Of a stretch of 64,000 nt of DNA, positions 17,462 through 26,576 are shown one piece after another. The DNA is from HXMU1420-13 sp965601825 (GTDB taxonomy: Bacteria > Bacteroidota > Rhodothermia > Balneolales > Balneolaceae), in assembly GCA_965601825.1 (NCBI GenBank), contig OZ271839.1, positions 3,472,001 to 3,536,000 on the forward strand, in the 5' to 3' direction. Position 1 is the stretch's first letter, and each line of letters begins with the position of its first letter. The notes under the pieces are model-generated. The model worked only from the letters and a program-made list of their open reading frames with translations, was not told the origin of the DNA and ran no database searches. The position numbers and the translations under genes are program-made.

Positions 17462-19870
17462 TTATAACCTGTCAACCAATAAATAAATTGTCAAAGCAGA
17501 AGTTAGAATTGCAGTAGTTTCACCAAGTACTTCTCGAAAAGTTATTTTTTCACCAGAAGGCTTTTCTGGCTCAAATATAGCCCGAATAACTGCACCATCT
17601 TCAATAACTGGATTATCTTTAAACATCCCTTTTCGCTTAATCCTGTATGTTGCACCATTTGCCTGGGTAAGCAGTAAATATTTAAATGTATTAGGTTGCA
17701 TACCGCCTGCCTGATCAAAATAGTAGGTGAATTTTTCACCAGGTTTGTACTTGAAGTAACCATCTAAAGCCACGTTACCGGTAACTAAAACCGTATTTGG
17801 TTTCTTTGGTATAAATACTTCATCACCTTTTTGAAGAAGTATATCTGCACTTAGATCATTATTGAGAATTCTATCTAATTCAATAACTACGTCTAAGCTG
17901 TCTCTTTTTAATCTAGCCCCCATTGGATACGCCTCAGAGGTTATTCCACCAGCTCGCTTGATTACTTCGGACAGAAGTTCATTTTCATAGATAATAGTGT
18001 ATGCTCCCGGGAACTCAACTTCACCTGAAATAGTAACTATTTCCTGTGACTCAAATGCCGGGTTACTTCTTACAAAAATGCGATCATTAATCTGTAATTC
18101 AACATCGCTGGCTCGTTCCATAAGTATATCAAAATCATTCGTTGAGTAAAATCTGTCCGGATTCTCACCTTCAGGTATTAATGGAACCCGAATCGTAATT
18201 ACTTTCTCAACATCTGATTCAATTAATGCCGTTCTGGTAATCTCAATTTCACCAACATAGGAGCTTTGTTTAAATCCACCTGCTTTTAGTAATAATTGTT
18301 CCAGATCCAACCCCTCGGAATACCTGAATTCACCCGGATTCTTAACATCTCCGGAGATAATCACCTGCCCCATTTCAGGCTCTCGAACGCGGTTTTCAAA
18401 TATTTGGATCACGTCTCGTTGTTGTAATCTTAAGTTATGCTCCGGGTTGTTATCAATGGCTTGTAGCAGGTCGAAATCAAATGTAAACCGAGTAGAATCG
18501 CTGTTTATTCGAATTATGGTTGCAATACCACTAAAAGCATCATCTTGCAGGCTATCAGCTGCAATAATCAAATCTCTAACATTCGCAATAGACCCATCTA
18601 ATTGATAGGTACCGGGTTGGTTGACTCCACCTATAATTCTTACATAATCATCAGAGACATCAGAAATATTGAAGATTGTTATTCTATCATCGTCTTCCAG
18701 CTTAACATCTTCATTCCCTTGCATCACTTCAGATAAGTTGAAATCAAGGAACTGACGTGCATAGGTTGGATCTAATCTCTGCTCAAGAGGTATTATCCTG
18801 CTAATCTGAAACCTCCCACCATATGCTTCTGATTCCAAGCCACCTGCAAACTCAATTAAATCGGTTAGTTCTTCTCCCCTTTTTAATTCATAAATCCCTT
18901 CCCTAAAAATTGGTCCTCGTATTGAAATTTCAGACATTCTTGGGGGGACAAAAATACGATCATTATTCAGAAGCGGTATGGTACTTGGATCAATACCTTT
19001 TAAAAGCATTTTATATAAATCCACATTGGCAACAACTTGCCCATTTCTGATTATGCGAATATCTCTTAGGGAACCTGATACTTTAGGTCCACCAACACCA
19101 TATAGCACATTAAAAAGGGTAGAATTTGAAGTAAAGGTGTAACCGCCGGGATTTTCAACTTCCCCAAGAACAAATAATTCAATAGGCTTAAATCTAGTCA
19201 CCGTGAGATCCATAAATACGGTTTGCGGATCTCTGGTAAGTCCTGAATAACTTCTGGAAAGGGTTCTTTTTAGTGATTCCCGTAAGTCTTTGAGAGATTC
19301 ACCAGCAACAGTAGTAAGGCCAATTGTTGGTATAAAGGTTCTTCCTTCAGCATCTACAGCTAAGTCGTATTGTAGCTCTGTTGCACCCCAGATTGTTAAT
19401 CTGAGTTCATCATCGGGACCAATAACATAACCCTCATCAACAGGCCCAACTGCGCTAGGTAAAAACGGATCCGGGATATCAGAAAAAATCTCATATCCAA
19501 AATATGGGAGACCTCCTTGCATTTGAGCAGTTGTTTCCGGCGAGCTTGAACCAACTTCTTCCATCAACTGATCTGATGTTACTGCTGCTCCGGTAATATC
19601 AACAACGCCTGCTTCTTCACTAGATTCTTCTACTCCTAATTGAGCTAAGTATTCTTGGATTTGAGCTTCAGAGACTCCGTTTGCGCGTGCAAAGGCTGCA
19701 AGTTCTGTTGGGTTATCAGGATTTACCCCAGCCTGACGAGCAAGTTGTTGCGCCTGTTGAAGGGTTAATCCTCTGCGTTGTAATTCTTGCTGAACAGTTT
19801 GTCCAACAATTTGTGTAGGACTTATTGAAATGAGCAGTAGTGCTGAAAAAATGAAAAATATTTTCTTCAA
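17462..19870 (-). CDS. Outer-membrane polysaccharide export protein, Wza-like, with multiple SLBB domains
   Basis: An 802-residue exported protein with signal peptide MKKIFFIFSALLLISISPTQ. An alanine/glutamine-rich region follows (about residues 25-100), then the Poly_export domain (GYVIGPDDELRLTIWGATEL, about 150-165). Several SLBB-type repeats come next, recognisable as VLGEVENPGGYTF, GGVNQPGTYQLDG, ISGDVKNPGEFRYSEG and SGEVEFPGAYTI. A C-terminal hydrophobic stretch (ILTSALTIYLLVDRL) could be the membrane-spanning helix. It is longer than E. coli Wza, as is usual for this phylum. With the Wzz-like gene directly downstream it forms the export module. Confidence 0.88.
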   Translation of the reverse strand: MKKIFFIFSALLLISISPTQIVGQTVQQELQRRGLTLQQAQQLARQAGVNPDNPTELAAFARANGVSEAQIQEYLAQLGVEESSEEAGVVDITGAAVTSDQLMEEVGSSSPETTAQMQGGLPYFGYEIFSDIPDPFLPSAVGPVDEGYVIGPDDELRLTIWGATELQYDLAVDAEGRTFIPTIGLTTVAGESLKDLRESLKRTLSRSYSGLTRDPQTVFMDLTVTRFKPIELFVLGEVENPGGYTFTSNSTLFNVLYGVGGPKVSGSLRDIRIIRNGQVVANVDLYKMLLKGIDPSTIPLLNNDRIFVPPRMSEISIRGPIFREGIYELKRGEELTDLIEFAGGLESEAYGGRFQISRIIPLEQRLDPTYARQFLDFNLSEVMQGNEDVKLEDDDRITIFNISDVSDDYVRIIGGVNQPGTYQLDGSIANVRDLIIAADSLQDDAFSGIATIIRINSDSTRFTFDFDLLQAIDNNPEHNLRLQQRDVIQIFENRVREPEMGQVIISGDVKNPGEFRYSEGLDLEQLLLKAGGFKQSSYVGEIEITRTALIESDVEKVITIRVPLIPEGENPDRFYSTNDFDILMERASDVELQINDRIFVRSNPAFESQEIVTISGEVEFPGAYTIIYENELLSEVIKRAGGITSEAYPMGARLKRDSLDVVIELDRILNNDLSADILLQKGDEVFIPKKPNTVLVTGNVALDGYFKYKPGEKFTYYFDQAGGMQPNTFKYLLLTQANGATYRIKRKGMFKDNPVIEDGAVIRAIFEPEKPSGEKITFREVLGETTAILTSALTIYLLVDRL

Positions 19871-20030
19871 TGTACTTAGATGATATTTAACTCCCTATAC
19901 AAATCCAGTCAGATTGATACCCCGACCCAATAGATTTATAATCTATTAATATAGGTATTTGAAGGATTAAGAAACCATAAAATTCCGAATATGTTCCAAG
20001 ATGCCTTTGTTGATTATTAAGCTCAAAATC

Positions 20031-20894
20031 TCAATCAATCAATTTTCGCAAATATTCGCCATAACCGTTTTTCTTTAATTCATCAGCTTTCCTGATCAGC
20101 ATCTCCTCATCAATCCAACCATTTCTCCAGGCTATTTCTTCTAGACAGGCAATTTTATATCCCTGGCGTTTTTCAATGATTTCGACAAATTGTGCCGCCT
20201 CAAGCATGGAATCATGTGTTCCTGTATCTAACCATGCATAACCACGACCCAAGCGGTGAACTTTCAGCCTGCCTTTTTTTAAGTAGTGATCGTTTACAGC
20301 AGTTATTTCGAGTTCGCCTCTGGCACTTGGTTTAATAGTTTTTGCTATATCAACCACTGAATTATCATAGATATACAGACCTGTTACAGCAATATCAGAT
20401 TTTGGGTTTATTGGCTTTTCTTCAATCGAGATACCAAAATCATTTTCGTCAATTTCAACAACACCAAATCTTTCCGGGTCGCTTACCTGATATCCAAACA
20501 CTGTAGCTCCATCTAGATTTTCAATACATGTTTGTGTTATCTGACCAAATCTCGGACCATAAAAAATATTATCACCTAAAATCATCGTGACATCATCATT
20601 TCCTATAAATTCTTCACCTATTAAAAATGCCTGAGCAAGACCTTCCGGTTTAGGCTGAACGGCATAATGAATAGCAATCCCCCATTCAGATCCATCTTTC
20701 AATAATCGTTTAAAACTGTCATTGTCTTCAGGAGTGGTGATAATCAACACTTCTTTTATTCCTGCTAACATTAACACTGAAAGAGGGTAGTAGATCATCG
20801 GTTTATCGTATACGGGCATTAATTGCTTGCTGATTGCCTTTGTTACCGGATAAAGACGTGTCCCTGAACCACCTGCTAATATTATTCCTTTCAT
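20031..20894 (-). CDS. rfbA: Glucose-1-phosphate thymidylyltransferase
   Basis: It makes dTDP-glucose from dTTP and glucose-1-phosphate, the entry to dTDP-deoxysugars. The 287-residue sequence carries GGSGTRLYPVTKAISKQL at the N-terminus, YDKPMIYYPLSVLMLAGI, and the catalytic-site block LGDNIFYGP. Length and motifs match RfbA/RmlA. The rfbB, rfbC and rfbD partners are not in this window, so the rest of the pathway must be encoded elsewhere or beyond the left edge. It lies between cysNC and wza, separated from each by 160-185 bases. Confidence 0.93.
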   Translation of the reverse strand: MKGIILAGGSGTRLYPVTKAISKQLMPVYDKPMIYYPLSVLMLAGIKEVLIITTPEDNDSFKRLLKDGSEWGIAIHYAVQPKPEGLAQAFLIGEEFIGNDDVTMILGDNIFYGPRFGQITQTCIENLDGATVFGYQVSDPERFGVVEIDENDFGISIEEKPINPKSDIAVTGLYIYDNSVVDIAKTIKPSARGELEITAVNDHYLKKGRLKVHRLGRGYAWLDTGTHDSMLEAAQFVEIIEKRQGYKIACLEEIAWRNGWIDEEMLIRKADELKKNGYGEYLRKLID

Positions 20895-20897
20895 TTA

Positions 20898-21090
20898 TTA
20901 GTTCTTAGTGTTGAGTTTTGAGTGATAAGTTTCAATTTATAAATGTATAGTTGTAGATCTAAAACTCAAACATTTTTGATCTTCGTAATTTGAAATCCTT
21001 TCTGTTTTCTTGAGTAATAAACTGAATTCATCCATTGGATTGGTTGAATCCAGTGATAATTAAACTCAAAACTTTACACTAAGAACTTAA
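20898..21090. repeat. Near-perfect 26-base inverted repeat around the rfbA-cysNC gap
   Basis: The arm at 20898-20923 (TTAGTTCTTAGTG then TTGAGTTTTGAGT) is matched by its reverse complement at 21064-21090, with two mismatches and one inserted base. About 140 bases lie between the arms. The right arm runs into the last codons of cysNC. As RNA it could form a long stem between the two genes; as DNA it could mark a small mobile or decayed repeat. Confidence 0.7.
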
Positions 21091-22974
21091 AACTACGCTA
21101 AGCTCATTCACTGCTTCCTCAATACTAGTCTCATCGGTATTAATCGTTATTGTCGGATTCATTGGAGCTTCATACTCAGCATCATAACCAGTTAATCCAG
21201 TTATTTCACCGGCTTCAGCTTTGGCATACAACCCTTTCGGATCACGTTGTTGTGCTGTTTTTGGTTCACAAGTAACATGTACTTCAATAAAATCTGACTC
21301 ATCTTCAAACAATGATTTTGCAAATTCACGATCATTTGCATATGGCGAAATAAACGTACAAAGTACAATATTCCCATGTTCATAGAATAACCTGGCTAAA
21401 TGTCCAACACGTCTAATATTTTCTTTTCTATCTTTCGCACTAAATCCTAAATCTCCGTTGAGTCCATGTCGGACCTGGTCCCCATCTAATAAGATGGTTT
21501 GTTTATTTTCTTCCCACAGCTTTATTTCAAGAGCTTTAGCTATTGTGCTCTTCCCTGCACCAGATATGCCGGTAAACCAGAGTACTTTTGACTTATGTGA
21601 ATTTCGTAATTCTCGCTCTTCTCTGGATATATTCCAAGGTTCCCAGGTAACATTTGGTGAAACTAAATCTTTAGCTTCAGCAACATCTACATCTTTTGAT
21701 CTAGTTGAACCTGCTCTTATCATTCCGGCTCCAACCGTAACATTTGAAGTTGGGTCAATTATTATAAAACTACCTGTTTTCTGATTGATTCTGTATGGAT
21801 CAAAAAATAATGATTGACTGGTTTTTAATTTAACCCTACCAATTTCATTCAGCTTTAACTCTTTTGCCTCTTCTCTACTTAGTGTATCGACATTTATTCG
21901 ATAAAATATCTCCTCAATAAATACTTGAACCTGTCTACTTGTATGCTGAAGTATGTACTGTTTGTTGAGATCTAACTCCTTTTCATTCATCCAGCATAAA
22001 AAGGATTCAAATTCATTCCGGATTGTTGGAACGTTATCCTTTCGTACAATCATATCCCCTCTACTAATGTCGATTTCATCCTCAAGGGTGATAGCAACAG
22101 AGTCACGAGGATATGCGATGTCCAGATTTCCGTCTCTCGTAACTAATTCTTTTACTTTTGATGTTAGTCCTGATGGTAGCGCAACAATTTCATCACCAGG
22201 TCTAACATGCCCTGATGCCACTTGACCTGAAAATCCTCTAAAATGCATACCAGGACGAATTACATATTGAACAGGAAATCGGAAATCCAATACATTATCA
22301 GCAGCATCCACCTTTACTGTTTCCAGATGATGTAATAATGTTGAACCATTGTACCAGGTAATGACCTCTGATTTTTCAACTACATTATCACCTTTCAATG
22401 CTGATATCGGGATAAAAGTTATGTCTTTCACATCAAGGTTTCGCGCAAAGTCTTCAAAATCATCAACAATTTTATTGAAGACTTCTTCATTGTAATCGAC
22501 TAAATCCATCTTATTAACAGCCACCACCATATGCGGAATTCTGAGCAATGATGAGATAAATGCATGCCTTTTAGATTGAGTCAATATACCCTTTGAAGCG
22601 TCAACAAGAATAATTGCTAGATCGGCTGTTGAAGCACCAGTAACCATGTTTCGAGTATACTGTGTATGTCCTGGAGTATCTGCAATTATGAATTTTCTTT
22701 TTGGTGTAGCAAAATAACGGTATGCAACATCGATTGTAATTTTTTGCTCACGCTCAGCTTTTAAACCATCAGTAAGCAAAGCTAAATTAACCTCTTCCTC
22801 TCCACTACTTTTACTTGTTTTCTCGATGGCTTCCATTTGATCTTCAAAAATTGATTTTGAATCATAAAGAAGCCTACCAATTAACGTGCTCTTGCCATCA
22901 TCTACAGACCCTGCAGTAGTAAACCGCAGCATATCCATGTTTAAATAAGCGTTTTCTGAGTTATTATCAGACAT
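21079..22974 (-). CDS. cysNC: Bifunctional sulfate adenylyltransferase subunit 1 / APS kinase (CysNC fusion)
   Basis: A 631-residue fusion. The first part is a CysN GTPase (P-loop AGSVDDGKSTLIGRLL at residues 21-36, DTPGHTQYTRNM, NKMDLVDYN) that drives APS formation with CysD. From about residue 469 it is an APS kinase with its own P-loop GISGAGKST, LLDGDQVRHGLNGDLGFS and the lid region GLTGYDAEYE, converting APS to PAPS. PAPS is what the sulfotransferase at 10348-11169 needs. CysD is encoded directly upstream. No PAPS reductase or sulfite reductase is present in the window, so the set looks built for PAPS rather than for cysteine synthesis. Confidence 0.95.
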   Translation of the reverse strand: MSDNNSENAYLNMDMLRFTTAGSVDDGKSTLIGRLLYDSKSIFEDQMEAIEKTSKSSGEEEVNLALLTDGLKAEREQKITIDVAYRYFATPKRKFIIADTPGHTQYTRNMVTGASTADLAIILVDASKGILTQSKRHAFISSLLRIPHMVVAVNKMDLVDYNEEVFNKIVDDFEDFARNLDVKDITFIPISALKGDNVVEKSEVITWYNGSTLLHHLETVKVDAADNVLDFRFPVQYVIRPGMHFRGFSGQVASGHVRPGDEIVALPSGLTSKVKELVTRDGNLDIAYPRDSVAITLEDEIDISRGDMIVRKDNVPTIRNEFESFLCWMNEKELDLNKQYILQHTSRQVQVFIEEIFYRINVDTLSREEAKELKLNEIGRVKLKTSQSLFFDPYRINQKTGSFIIIDPTSNVTVGAGMIRAGSTRSKDVDVAEAKDLVSPNVTWEPWNISREERELRNSHKSKVLWFTGISGAGKSTIAKALEIKLWEENKQTILLDGDQVRHGLNGDLGFSAKDRKENIRRVGHLARLFYEHGNIVLCTFISPYANDREFAKSLFEDESDFIEVHVTCEPKTAQQRDPKGLYAKAEAGEITGLTGYDAEYEAPMNPTITINTDETSIEEAVNELSVVLSS

Positions 22975-22991
22975 ATCAAATTCTTTGAATG

Positions 22992-23040
22992 TTAAATGCT
23001 AAAGGTTAAATGGGGCTGCAATTAAACATTTAGCATTTAA
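22992..23040. repeat. Hairpin between cysD and cysNC
   Basis: TTAAATGCTAAA at 22992-23003 is perfectly complementary to TTTAGCATTTAA at 23029-23040, with a 25-base loop, inside the 79-base gap. It lacks a U-tract, so it is more likely an RNA stability or processing element than a terminator. Confidence 0.55.
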
Positions 23041-23053
23041 TAATTTATAATTT

Positions 23054-23962
23054 CTAAAAATATCCTTGTTTTTTTCTGTCTTCCATCGCTGTTTCGCTTC
23101 TCTTGTCATCATGACGAGTGCCACGTTCGGTTTCTCTTGCAGAAGCGACTTCTTGGATTATGTCTTCCATAGATGATGCATCTGAAACTACAGCACCTGT
23201 ACACGTGGCATCACCAATTGTTCGAAACCTAACAACCTTAGTTATTATCTCTTCATCATCCATTTTATTGATAAACTCAGTATCAGCTAACCAAACTCCT
23301 CGCCGATTAAATACTTTACGTTCATGTGCAAAATAAATAGAAGGTATTTCAATCTCTTCTTGTGCGATGTATTGCCACACATCCATCTCTGTCCAGTTAC
23401 TAATTGGGAAGACTCGGAAATTTTCACCAGGTTTTTTTCTCCCGTTATAGAGGTTCCATAACTCAGGTCTTTGGTTTTTAGGATCCCATTGACCAAAAAT
23501 GTCACGATGAGAAAAGAAGCGTTCTTTTGCCCTTGCCTTTTCTTCGTCACGTCGACCACCACCTAGTGCCGCATCAACTTGATGTTTCTTTAAAGTATCT
23601 AATAGAGTTACTGTCTGAAGTGCATTTCGACTGGCATCGGGACCTGTTTCTTCTTCAACCCTTCCCTCATCAATAGATTCCTGAACACTGCCAACTATCA
23701 AATCCACACCATATTTTTCAACAAGGGTATTTCGAAATTCAATAGTTTCTGGAAAATTGTGTCCTGTATCGACATGCATCAATGGAAATGGCACTTTACC
23801 CGGATGAAAAGCTTTTAATGCGAGATGAAACATAACAATGGAATCCTTTCCACCAGAAAACAAAAGAACTGGCCTTTCGAACTGAGCTGCCACTTCTCTC
23901 ATTATATAGATTCCTTCATCCTCTAATTCTTTCAGATGTGAATGCGATCTTAATGCGGTCAT
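23054..23962 (-). CDS. cysD: Sulfate adenylyltransferase subunit 2
   Basis: The catalytic subunit of ATP sulfurylase: sulfate plus ATP gives APS and pyrophosphate, with GTP hydrolysis by CysN. The 302-residue protein has the PP-loop LLFSGGKDSIVMFHLALKAF, MHVDTGHNFPE, and GGGRRDEEKARAKER, all characteristic of CysD rather than CysH. The C-terminus ends in the family's usual EDRKKQGYF. It lies three bases after cysQ and 79 bases before cysNC, in one transcription unit. Confidence 0.95.
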   Translation of the reverse strand: MTALRSHSHLKELEDEGIYIMREVAAQFERPVLLFSGGKDSIVMFHLALKAFHPGKVPFPLMHVDTGHNFPETIEFRNTLVEKYGVDLIVGSVQESIDEGRVEEETGPDASRNALQTVTLLDTLKKHQVDAALGGGRRDEEKARAKERFFSHRDIFGQWDPKNQRPELWNLYNGRKKPGENFRVFPISNWTEMDVWQYIAQEEIEIPSIYFAHERKVFNRRGVWLADTEFINKMDDEEIITKVVRFRTIGDATCTGAVVSDASSMEDIIQEVASARETERGTRHDDKRSETAMEDRKKQGYF

Positions 23963-23965
23963 TAT

Positions 23966-24739
23966 TTATAAAGATTGTGCGTCAATAAATTCATTTATCC
24001 CAATTATGAAAGAGGGATTTAATAGATTTTCTTTGTTGTAAGTAAGAGGTGAATATTTCTCACCTGATAAAGTTGAATAACGATATACTGCATCAGCAGC
24101 AGCGGTATCCCACTCCATCGTAGGACCAAATCTTGGATATAAATCTGCAATCCCTTCAGCAACCAGACAGAATTTGATAGAGCTGCCTGATGGTACTTCC
24201 TGAGAAACATCAATTCCAATTGTAGAAAACTTTTTTTTAGTTGAGTCATCACCATGAGATCGACTCACTACTATACTTGCATGACCAGGTTTTTTAAACT
24301 CAGACGAAATTATTTGCTTAACTGAACCATCAGATAATTTTTTGAAACTACCTACACCTTGTTCAGCATAATATGTGATGTTCTTGGCAGGAACATTTAC
24401 AACACCAAGTATTGGATTGCCGTCTTTTATTAGAGCAATATTTACTGTGAACTCGCCATTCTTTTTTATGAATTCCTTTGTACCATCTAAAGGATCCACT
24501 ATCCAAAATGTTTCCCATTTACTTCTTATTTCATACTCAGGCACACCTGATTCTTCGGAAATGATAGGAATATTCGGAGTTAGTAATTTGAGCCCATCTA
24601 CAATATGATGATGAGCTGCTAAATCAGCTTTTGTTAATGGTGAATCGTCCCCTTTGGATGTAACCTCGATATCGTCGCTATAATATCCAAGAATTTTGTC
24701 CCCAGCTTCTTCGGCAAGCTTGATAATAGTATTAATCAT
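23966..24739 (-). CDS. cysQ: 3'(2'),5'-bisphosphate nucleotidase CysQ
   Basis: A 257-residue Li+-sensitive phosphatase of the inositol monophosphatase family, hydrolysing 3'-phosphoadenosine 5'-phosphate (PAP). Metal-binding motifs are present: SEESG, WIVDPLDGTKEFIKKNGEF, and EWDTAAADAV near the C-terminus. PAP is the waste product of sulfotransferases and inhibits them, so its removal next to PAPS-making genes fits an active sulfation pathway. The gene lies between the permease and cysD with gaps of nine and three bases. Confidence 0.93.
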   Translation of the reverse strand: MINTIIKLAEEAGDKILGYYSDDIEVTSKGDDSPLTKADLAAHHHIVDGLKLLTPNIPIISEESGVPEYEIRSKWETFWIVDPLDGTKEFIKKNGEFTVNIALIKDGNPILGVVNVPAKNITYYAEQGVGSFKKLSDGSVKQIISSEFKKPGHASIVVSRSHGDDSTKKKFSTIGIDVSQEVPSGSSIKFCLVAEGIADLYPRFGPTMEWDTAAADAVYRYSTLSGEKYSPLTYNKENLLNPSFIIGINEFIDAQSL

Positions 24740-24748
24740 TAAAGTATT

Positions 24749-26518
24749 TCAAAAGTCCCAAAATAGAGATACTAAAGATAAGACGATGGTAGCTATGATC
24801 AAATTTAGTGGAAGCCCTATTTTAAGATAATCTGTGTACTTATATCCACCTGGACCATAAATCATGAGATTGGTTTGATATCCTAACGGAGTTGAAAAAC
24901 TAGCAGAGGCTGCCATTATTATTACTATTGCAAAAGGTATAAAATTAAAACCAAGTGCTTGTGCTATCGATAATGCAATTGGAAATACTAATACGGCAGC
25001 AGCATTATTGGTAATTAACTCAGTTAAAATCCAGGTTAACAAATATGTTATAATTAGTAACAGAAAAAGATTAGAACTAGCAAAATTCAATAATGAATTA
25101 GCAAATAAACTTGCAACTCCTGTTGTACTTAAAGCAGAACCTATTCCTAATGAACTGGCAATTGCAATTATTAAACGCCAATCGACAGCTTCAATACTAA
25201 TTGAATACCTAACTACTTTTAAGACGATCATAAAACCACAAGCCAGTAGTACCGCTTGTAGCATAGTTAGTAAACCAGTACCTGCAAGTACTACCATTGA
25301 TAATAAAATTAAAACTGATAGCCAGGCTCGCTCAAAATTGGAAACAGGTGCATTTTCCAATGGACTTATTAAATAGTAGTGATTTGAATTTCTAAATCTC
25401 TTTAAAAAACTATTACTTGCCTCAATTAAAAGAGTATCACCAGCTTGAAGTACAATATCTCCAACCTTTTGTTTTAAACGCTCACCACTTCTTGAAACCG
25501 CTATAACCACTGCATTATATCGGTCTCTAAAGGAACCATCTTTAATAGTCCTTCCAATAAGTGGATGAGTTGCGGCAACTACTGCTTCGATTAAAATTCT
25601 ATTCTTCCTTGGAGTATCCAGTTTAAATAACTGATCTGTTGCAGGAACCAAGTCCTGAGTATTTTGCAAATCTGCAATTGACTCAACAACTCCAGCAAAA
25701 ATCAATCGATCATGGATTCGTAGTCTTTGATTTGGACCAACGGCTGGTAAAACTGCATCCTCTCTAATTATTTCCACAAGGTATAAGCCGGGTAAATTTC
25801 TTAATCCTGCTTCCTGAATGGTTTTTCGTGCAATCTGACTTCCTTCGGGTACCAACATTTCTATGGTATACTCCCGCGTATCTTTAAAAGACTGAAATGG
25901 TTCTCCCCGTGAAGGCAAAAGTTTATCACCAAATACGTATAGATAAATAAATCCTACTATAGCACAAGGTATTCCAATTAATGCAGGTTCGAAAAGTCCA
26001 AGAGATCGTACACTTTCTTCCTCAATTAATAAACCATTTAATATCAAGTTTGTACTTGTGCCAATTAGAGTACAAGTTCCACCTAAAATAGCTGCATAGC
26101 TTAATGGAATAAGTACTTTCGATACTGGAATTCCAGTTCTTTTACTCCAATGTTCTAATGCAGGAATGAATGAGGCTACAATTGGAGTATTATTCATAAA
26201 TGCACTCATAACCATAACAGGTGCCATTATCCTAGCTTGAGCGCCTCTCACTGAATGTGTACTCCCCATAATTTTTTGCGTGATAAACTGAATTGATCCT
26301 GTTTCTCTCAATCCTGCAGCAACTACAAAAAGTGCAGCAACAGTAAGAACCCCTTCATTTGAGAATCCTGCTAATGCTTCTTCCGGAGTAACAATACCAG
26401 TAATTAATAGGAACGAGAGTCCAGCTAGCAGTATTAAATCTACCGAATAGGAAGTAGTGATTAATAATATGAGGCAAGTAGCAATTACCCCGACAACCGT
26501 CCAACCTTCAAAAGTCAT
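24749..26518 (-). CDS. SLC13/DASS-family anion permease with TrkA-C domains, probable sulfate importer
   Basis: A 589-residue membrane protein. N-terminal helices (about residues 1-185) contain MSAFMNNTPIVASFIPALEHW, the SNT-type motif of the DASS family, and LIGTSTNLILNGLL. Two TrkA-C/RCK-C-like soluble domains follow at about 200-370, then a second membrane block with ELITNNAAAVLVFPIALSIA. This is the layout of bacterial SLC13-like sulfate transporters such as those next to cys genes in algae and bacteria. Being first in the cysQ-cysD-cysNC run, sulfate is the likely substrate. Dicarboxylate transport cannot be excluded from the sequence. Confidence 0.83.
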   Translation of the reverse strand: MTFEGWTVVGVIATCLILLITTSYSVDLILLAGLSFLLITGIVTPEEALAGFSNEGVLTVAALFVVAAGLRETGSIQFITQKIMGSTHSVRGAQARIMAPVMVMSAFMNNTPIVASFIPALEHWSKRTGIPVSKVLIPLSYAAILGGTCTLIGTSTNLILNGLLIEEESVRSLGLFEPALIGIPCAIVGFIYLYVFGDKLLPSRGEPFQSFKDTREYTIEMLVPEGSQIARKTIQEAGLRNLPGLYLVEIIREDAVLPAVGPNQRLRIHDRLIFAGVVESIADLQNTQDLVPATDQLFKLDTPRKNRILIEAVVAATHPLIGRTIKDGSFRDRYNAVVIAVSRSGERLKQKVGDIVLQAGDTLLIEASNSFLKRFRNSNHYYLISPLENAPVSNFERAWLSVLILLSMVVLAGTGLLTMLQAVLLACGFMIVLKVVRYSISIEAVDWRLIIAIASSLGIGSALSTTGVASLFANSLLNFASSNLFLLLIITYLLTWILTELITNNAAAVLVFPIALSIAQALGFNFIPFAIVIIMAASASFSTPLGYQTNLMIYGPGGYKYTDYLKIGLPLNLIIATIVLSLVSLFWDF

Positions 26519-26576
26519 TTATGATACTTTTTTGACGATCGAATATATGATAATTGAAAACTCGATGTAGGTTTTA

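Noticed and set aside
17452..17475. Earlier TTG start for the Wzz-like protein
   Set aside because: It overlaps the wza gene, adds eight residues with no function, and an ATG with good spacing lies at 17451.
25008..25376. 122-codon plus-strand frame opposite the SLC13 permease
   Set aside because: It lies fully within the permease gene and lacks signal, motifs and spacing. It is an artefact of the membrane-protein codon pattern.
1..26518. Transfer by a mobile element of the EPS locus
   Set aside because: The central genes look AT-rich, which is normal for serotype genes. No integrase, transposase, tRNA or attachment repeats were seen, so I do not claim an island.
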